The translations under genes were made by a program, and so were the position numbers. Positions 13,396 to 15,607 of a stretch of DNA of 15,607 nucleotides are shown here, piece after piece. The stretch is from JAJXWB01 sp039808645 (GTDB taxonomy: Bacteria > Pseudomonadota > Alphaproteobacteria > Rhizobiales > Beijerinckiaceae). The stretch's first letter is position 1. Every line of letters starts with the position of its first letter. The stretch lies in contig JBDHTL010000088.1 of NCBI GenBank assembly GCA_039808645.1, positions 1 to 15,607 of the forward strand, in the 5' to 3' direction. The notes beneath the pieces are model-generated. The model had not been told where the DNA came from, searched no databases, and saw only the letters and a program-made list of their open reading frames with translations.

Positions 13396-14133
13396 ATGGA
13401 CAAGGGCGAAAGACTGTCGCGCACTTTCGGGGCGGCCGACGTCGCGACCGGTGAACGGCGGGACCTCATCCGCCGGACCTTCCGCGAAGTGGCGCCGCGC
13501 TACGATCTCATGAACGACCTGATGAGCATGGGCGTGCACCGTCTGTGGAAGGCGGCCCTGATCGCGCGCGCGGCGGTCGCGCCTGGCCAGGTCGCGGTCG
13601 ACCTGGCCGGCGGCACCGGCGATATCGCGATCGCTCTGGCGCGCGGCGGCGCGCGGGTCGCGGTTCTCGACCCTTCCGTCGAAATGATGGCGGTCGGCCG
13701 CGGTCGCGCCGGCGCGGAGAATGTCCGCTGGGTTGCGGCGGAAGGCGAGCGGCTGCCGTTGCCCGACAATTCCGTCGATGTCCTGACCATCGCCTTCGGC
13801 ATTCGCAACGTCACCCGCGTCGAAGACGCGCTCGCCGAAATCGCGCGCGTGCTGAAGCCTGGCGGCCGGTTCCTGTGCCTCGAATTCTCGACGCCGGCCG
13901 CGTGGCTGCGGCCCTTCTACGGCCTGTGGTCGCGCACGGCGATTCCGATTCTCGGCGCGCTCGTCTCCGGCCGGCGCGCGGCCTATCGCTATCTGGTGGA
14001 ATCGATCCGCCGCTTCCCGAACCAGCAGGAATTCGCCGGCATGATCGCGCGCGCAGGGCTCGCCGACGTCGCGTGGCGCGACCGGTCCTTCGGAATCGCC
14101 GCGATCCACGAAGCGCGCAAGCCGCCTGTCTGA
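13396..14133 (+). CDS. ubiE: UbiE/COQ5-type class I SAM methyltransferase
   Basis: A 245-residue methyltransferase that matches UbiE, the C-methyltransferase of ubiquinone/menaquinone synthesis. The N-terminal signature TFREVAPRYDLMNDLMSMGVHRLWK (28-52) is intact, the SAM motif I is VDLAGGTGD (68-76), acidic D92 follows in VLDPS, and the late signature AFGIRNV (133-139) with RVLKPGGRFLCLEFS is present. The C-terminus, usually GGVVALHxGWK, is altered to FGIAAIHEARKPPV. UbiE is normally a housekeeping gene beside ubiB. Its 1-base spacing to an SCO gene suggests a specialised paralogue, or a relocated sole copy. Its stop codon abuts the stop of the converging thioredoxin gene without a spacer. 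Confidence 0.87.
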   Translation: MDKGERLSRTFGAADVATGERRDLIRRTFREVAPRYDLMNDLMSMGVHRLWKAALIARAAVAPGQVAVDLAGGTGDIAIALARGGARVAVLDPSVEMMAVGRGRAGAENVRWVAAEGERLPLPDNSVDVLTIAFGIRNVTRVEDALAEIARVLKPGGRFLCLEFSTPAAWLRPFYGLWSRTAIPILGALVSGRRAAYRYLVESIRRFPNQQEFAGMIARAGLADVAWRDRSFGIAAIHEARKPPV

Positions 14134-14685
14134 TCAGCGTCCGGCGTGGGACAGGATCGCGCGACGCATCGCCGGTTCACGCCAGTCGCCCTGCCCGCGC
14201 AGACGCGCGACCTCGCGGCCTTCCGCATCCATCAGAATCGTCGTCGGCAAGGCGTCGACATTGAGCGCTTTCGCCGCCTGGCGGTCGATGTCGTGAAATA
14301 TGGTCAGGTCGCGCACGCCGAGCGCTTCGACCGTGCGGTCGATCGCCGGCCAGCCGAGCCGGTCGACGGAGATCGTCACCACGCGCACGCGCTCGTCGCG
14401 CATTTCTTCCTGCAGCGACTTCAGCGCCGGCAATTCGTCGCGGCACGGCAGGCACCACGTCGCCCAGAAATGCACGAGCGTCATGCGGGTGCGGAACTCC
14501 TCGCCCTGGTGCGCGCCGCCGTCGCGGTCGTAGATGGCGAAATTCATCTGCGCGGGGGTCGACGTTGTAAGCTCGGCGGCGCTTGCTGCACTCGCCGCGA
14601 GCGCGAACATCAACGCAAGCGCCATGCGGATCATGATCGCAAACCGATTCGCTGCGCGCCGGACATTGCGCGCGCTCCCGTTCAC
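14134..14685 (-). CDS. TlpA/ResA-like periplasmic thiol-disulfide protein
   Basis: A thioredoxin-fold protein exported to the periplasm. GTG 14685 is preferred as start because it overlaps the upstream permease's TGA (GTGA) and has GAGGAG about 8 bases upstream, giving 183 residues. ATG 14634 would give 166 residues but has no clear ribosome-binding site. Either start leaves a signal sequence (MALALMFALAASAASA|AEL). The active site is WATWCLPC (C78, C81 from GTG), with the cis-proline at ALPTT (P147). TlpA-like proteins keep copper sites or chaperones such as SCO reduced. Lying after a NosY-like permease and facing an SCO gene, it probably serves a periplasmic copper-protein assembly line; that role is inference. 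Confidence 0.85.
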   Translation of the reverse strand: MNGSARNVRRAANRFAIMIRMALALMFALAASAASAAELTTSTPAQMNFAIYDRDGGAHQGEEFRTRMTLVHFWATWCLPCRDELPALKSLQEEMRDERVRVVTISVDRLGWPAIDRTVEALGVRDLTIFHDIDRQAAKALNVDALPTTILMDAEGREVARLRGQGDWREPAMRRAILSHAGR

Positions 14686-15545
14686 AGCAGGTCTCCTCGC
14701 CGGAACACGAGATAGCCGGCAAGCGCCGCGCCGAGCCCGAGCATGGCGGGATAGGCCAGCGACCAGATCATGAAGCCGGTTCGTCCGAACACGTCGAAGA
14801 CGGCGTAGGCGGTCGAGCCGAGCAGGATGAGCTGCGGATCGAACAGCACCATCGAGCCGACGCGGAACACCTGCAGGGGATTGAGCAGCGCGATCGCCAC
14901 CACGCCTTCGATCGGCATGCGGTCGCGGATCAGCACGCCCAGCAGCAGCAGGTCGAGGCCGAGAATGAGCACGAGCCACAACAGGAAGGCCGCGGTCTGC
15001 GCCATGTCGACGGAGGCCGAGACCGAGGCGATGAAGAAGCCGAGGCCGACGAAGGCGAGGATCATCGCCAGCAACATGCCGATGTCGAAGCCGAGCTGCT
15101 CCCACGGCACGGCGACGCCGCGCGCCGCTCCGTAGACGACGGCGGCGACCAGCGCGCCGAGGACCGGCGCGGCGGCGAGGACGAAGCGCGCGCAGAAGCG
15201 GCCCGCATACCAGGCGCCGACCTGCACGGGCAGCCCCAGGACATATTCGAACACGCCGGCCTCGCGGTCGCCGGTCAAGGCGCGCACTGTCGTGACGAGC
15301 ACGAAGATCGGCAGGATCGCCATCGTGAGCTGGATGTAGGCGACGAGCGTGCGCGACAGGCCGGTGAAGCCGAGCACGCGACTCTCGGTAAGACCGAACA
15401 CGAGCAGCACGCCGACGAGGCCGAAGAAGACGAGCGCATAGCTCGCAAACCATTTCGCGCGCAACGCCTGCGCGATCTCCAGCCGGAAGGTGGCGCCGAA
15501 GCCCGACCCGGCTTCGCTGGCCGTCTGCATGTCCGGGGCGTGCAT
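14682..15545 (-). CDS. ABC-2-type permease, NosY-like
   Basis: A 287-residue membrane protein with about six hydrophobic segments (for example ASYALVFFGLVGVLLVFGL, AILPIFVLVTTVRAL, MLLAMILAFVGLGFFIA, LLWLVLILGLDLLLLGV). The segment ALTGDREAGVFEYVLGLPV is the conserved coupling-region pattern of ABC-2 permeases of the NosY group, and length is close to NosY (about 275). ATG 15545 overlaps the stop of the upstream gene (TGATG), so start and coupling agree; a more upstream in-frame ATG (15572) lies inside that gene. NosY works with the ATPase NosF and periplasmic NosD to mature nitrous oxide reductase, but close relatives serve other exporters. No nosZ or nosD is in the window, so the name is held to the family level. 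Confidence 0.75.
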   Translation of the reverse strand: MHAPDMQTASEAGSGFGATFRLEIAQALRAKWFASYALVFFGLVGVLLVFGLTESRVLGFTGLSRTLVAYIQLTMAILPIFVLVTTVRALTGDREAGVFEYVLGLPVQVGAWYAGRFCARFVLAAAPVLGALVAAVVYGAARGVAVPWEQLGFDIGMLLAMILAFVGLGFFIASVSASVDMAQTAAFLLWLVLILGLDLLLLGVLIRDRMPIEGVVAIALLNPLQVFRVGSMVLFDPQLILLGSTAYAVFDVFGRTGFMIWSLAYPAMLGLGAALAGYLVFRRGDLL

Positions 15546-15607
15546 CAGGTGTCCTTCGTCGGCGTGTCGCACAGCGCGCGCGCGCGCACCGCCGCCACGG
15601 CATCGGC
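15545..15607 (-). CDS. C-terminal end of upstream gene, probably the partner ABC ATPase (partial)
   Basis: The minus-strand frame entering from the right edge reads ADAVAAVRARALCDTPTKDT and stops at TGA 15545-15547, which overlaps the permease ATG. Only 20 residues are visible, with no motif. In ABC-2 systems of the NosFY type the ATPase gene stands directly before the permease, and the stop-start overlap fits that. The assignment rests on context only. Confidence 0.45.
   Translation of the reverse strand, partial: ADAVAAVRARALCDTPTKDT

Noticed and set aside
14682..15545. Naming this permease gene nosY outright and calling the window a nos operon
   Set aside because: No nosZ, nosD, nosL or nosR is visible, and ABC-2 permeases of this shape serve several exporters. 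Kept as NosY-like.

Overview
The window is a uniformly GC-rich (roughly two-thirds G+C by eye) bacterial chromosomal segment. Codon use, gene families and gene style (liv-type transporter with an acyl-CoA synthetase-like gene, AzoR, glutathionyl-hydroquinone reductase, SCO, UbiE) suggest an alphaproteobacterium, probably of the Hyphomicrobiales. That placement is inference; there is no rRNA or other marker here. No tRNA, rRNA, CRISPR array, insertion sequence or integrase was seen, and every interval of more than 300 bases contains a gene.

Layout. (1) 1-699, minus strand: a small DUF2946-type protein followed by the first 55 codons of an exported protein that looks like a TonB-dependent receptor, with two perfect 18-bp palindromes between them. 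(2) 875-2518, plus strand: a CorA-like membrane protein with a C-terminal GMN motif. (3) 2731-9179, plus strand: a six-gene tightly coupled operon, livH-livM-livG-livF-(AMP-binding acyl-CoA synthetase-like)-substrate-binding protein, encoding a complete branched-chain amino acid-type (HAAT) ABC importer. It ends in two strong hairpins. (4) 9437-12536: a quinone/azo-compound redox island with AzoR and a glutathionyl-hydroquinone reductase on the plus strand, facing an FMN reductase and a LysR regulator on the minus strand. (5) 12825-15607: an SCO copper chaperone and a UbiE-type methyltransferase on the plus strand, meeting stop-to-stop a minus-strand set of an ABC ATPase (only its end), a NosY-like ABC-2 permease and a TlpA-like thioredoxin.

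How the parts may work together. The liv operon is self-contained: periplasmic binding protein, two permeases and two ATPases, plus an acyl-CoA synthetase homologue that has lost several catalytic motif residues. The redox island would reduce quinones and azo or nitro aromatics, and the LysR gene is its likely local regulator. The right-hand block joins copper delivery (SCO), periplasmic thiol chemistry (TlpA-like), a NosFY-like ABC transporter and a quinone-type methyltransferase. This points to maturation of a copper respiratory enzyme, possibly nitrous oxide reductase or a CuA oxidase, encoded beyond the right edge. The left edge (TonB receptor plus DUF2946) may also concern metal uptake.

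The most unusual observations are the degenerate active site of the operon-embedded synthetase, the SCO-UbiE pair facing a TlpA/NosY/NosF set with a possible FNR/NnrR-type box upstream, and the clustering of three quinone/azo-reducing flavin or thiol enzymes around one LysR regulator.
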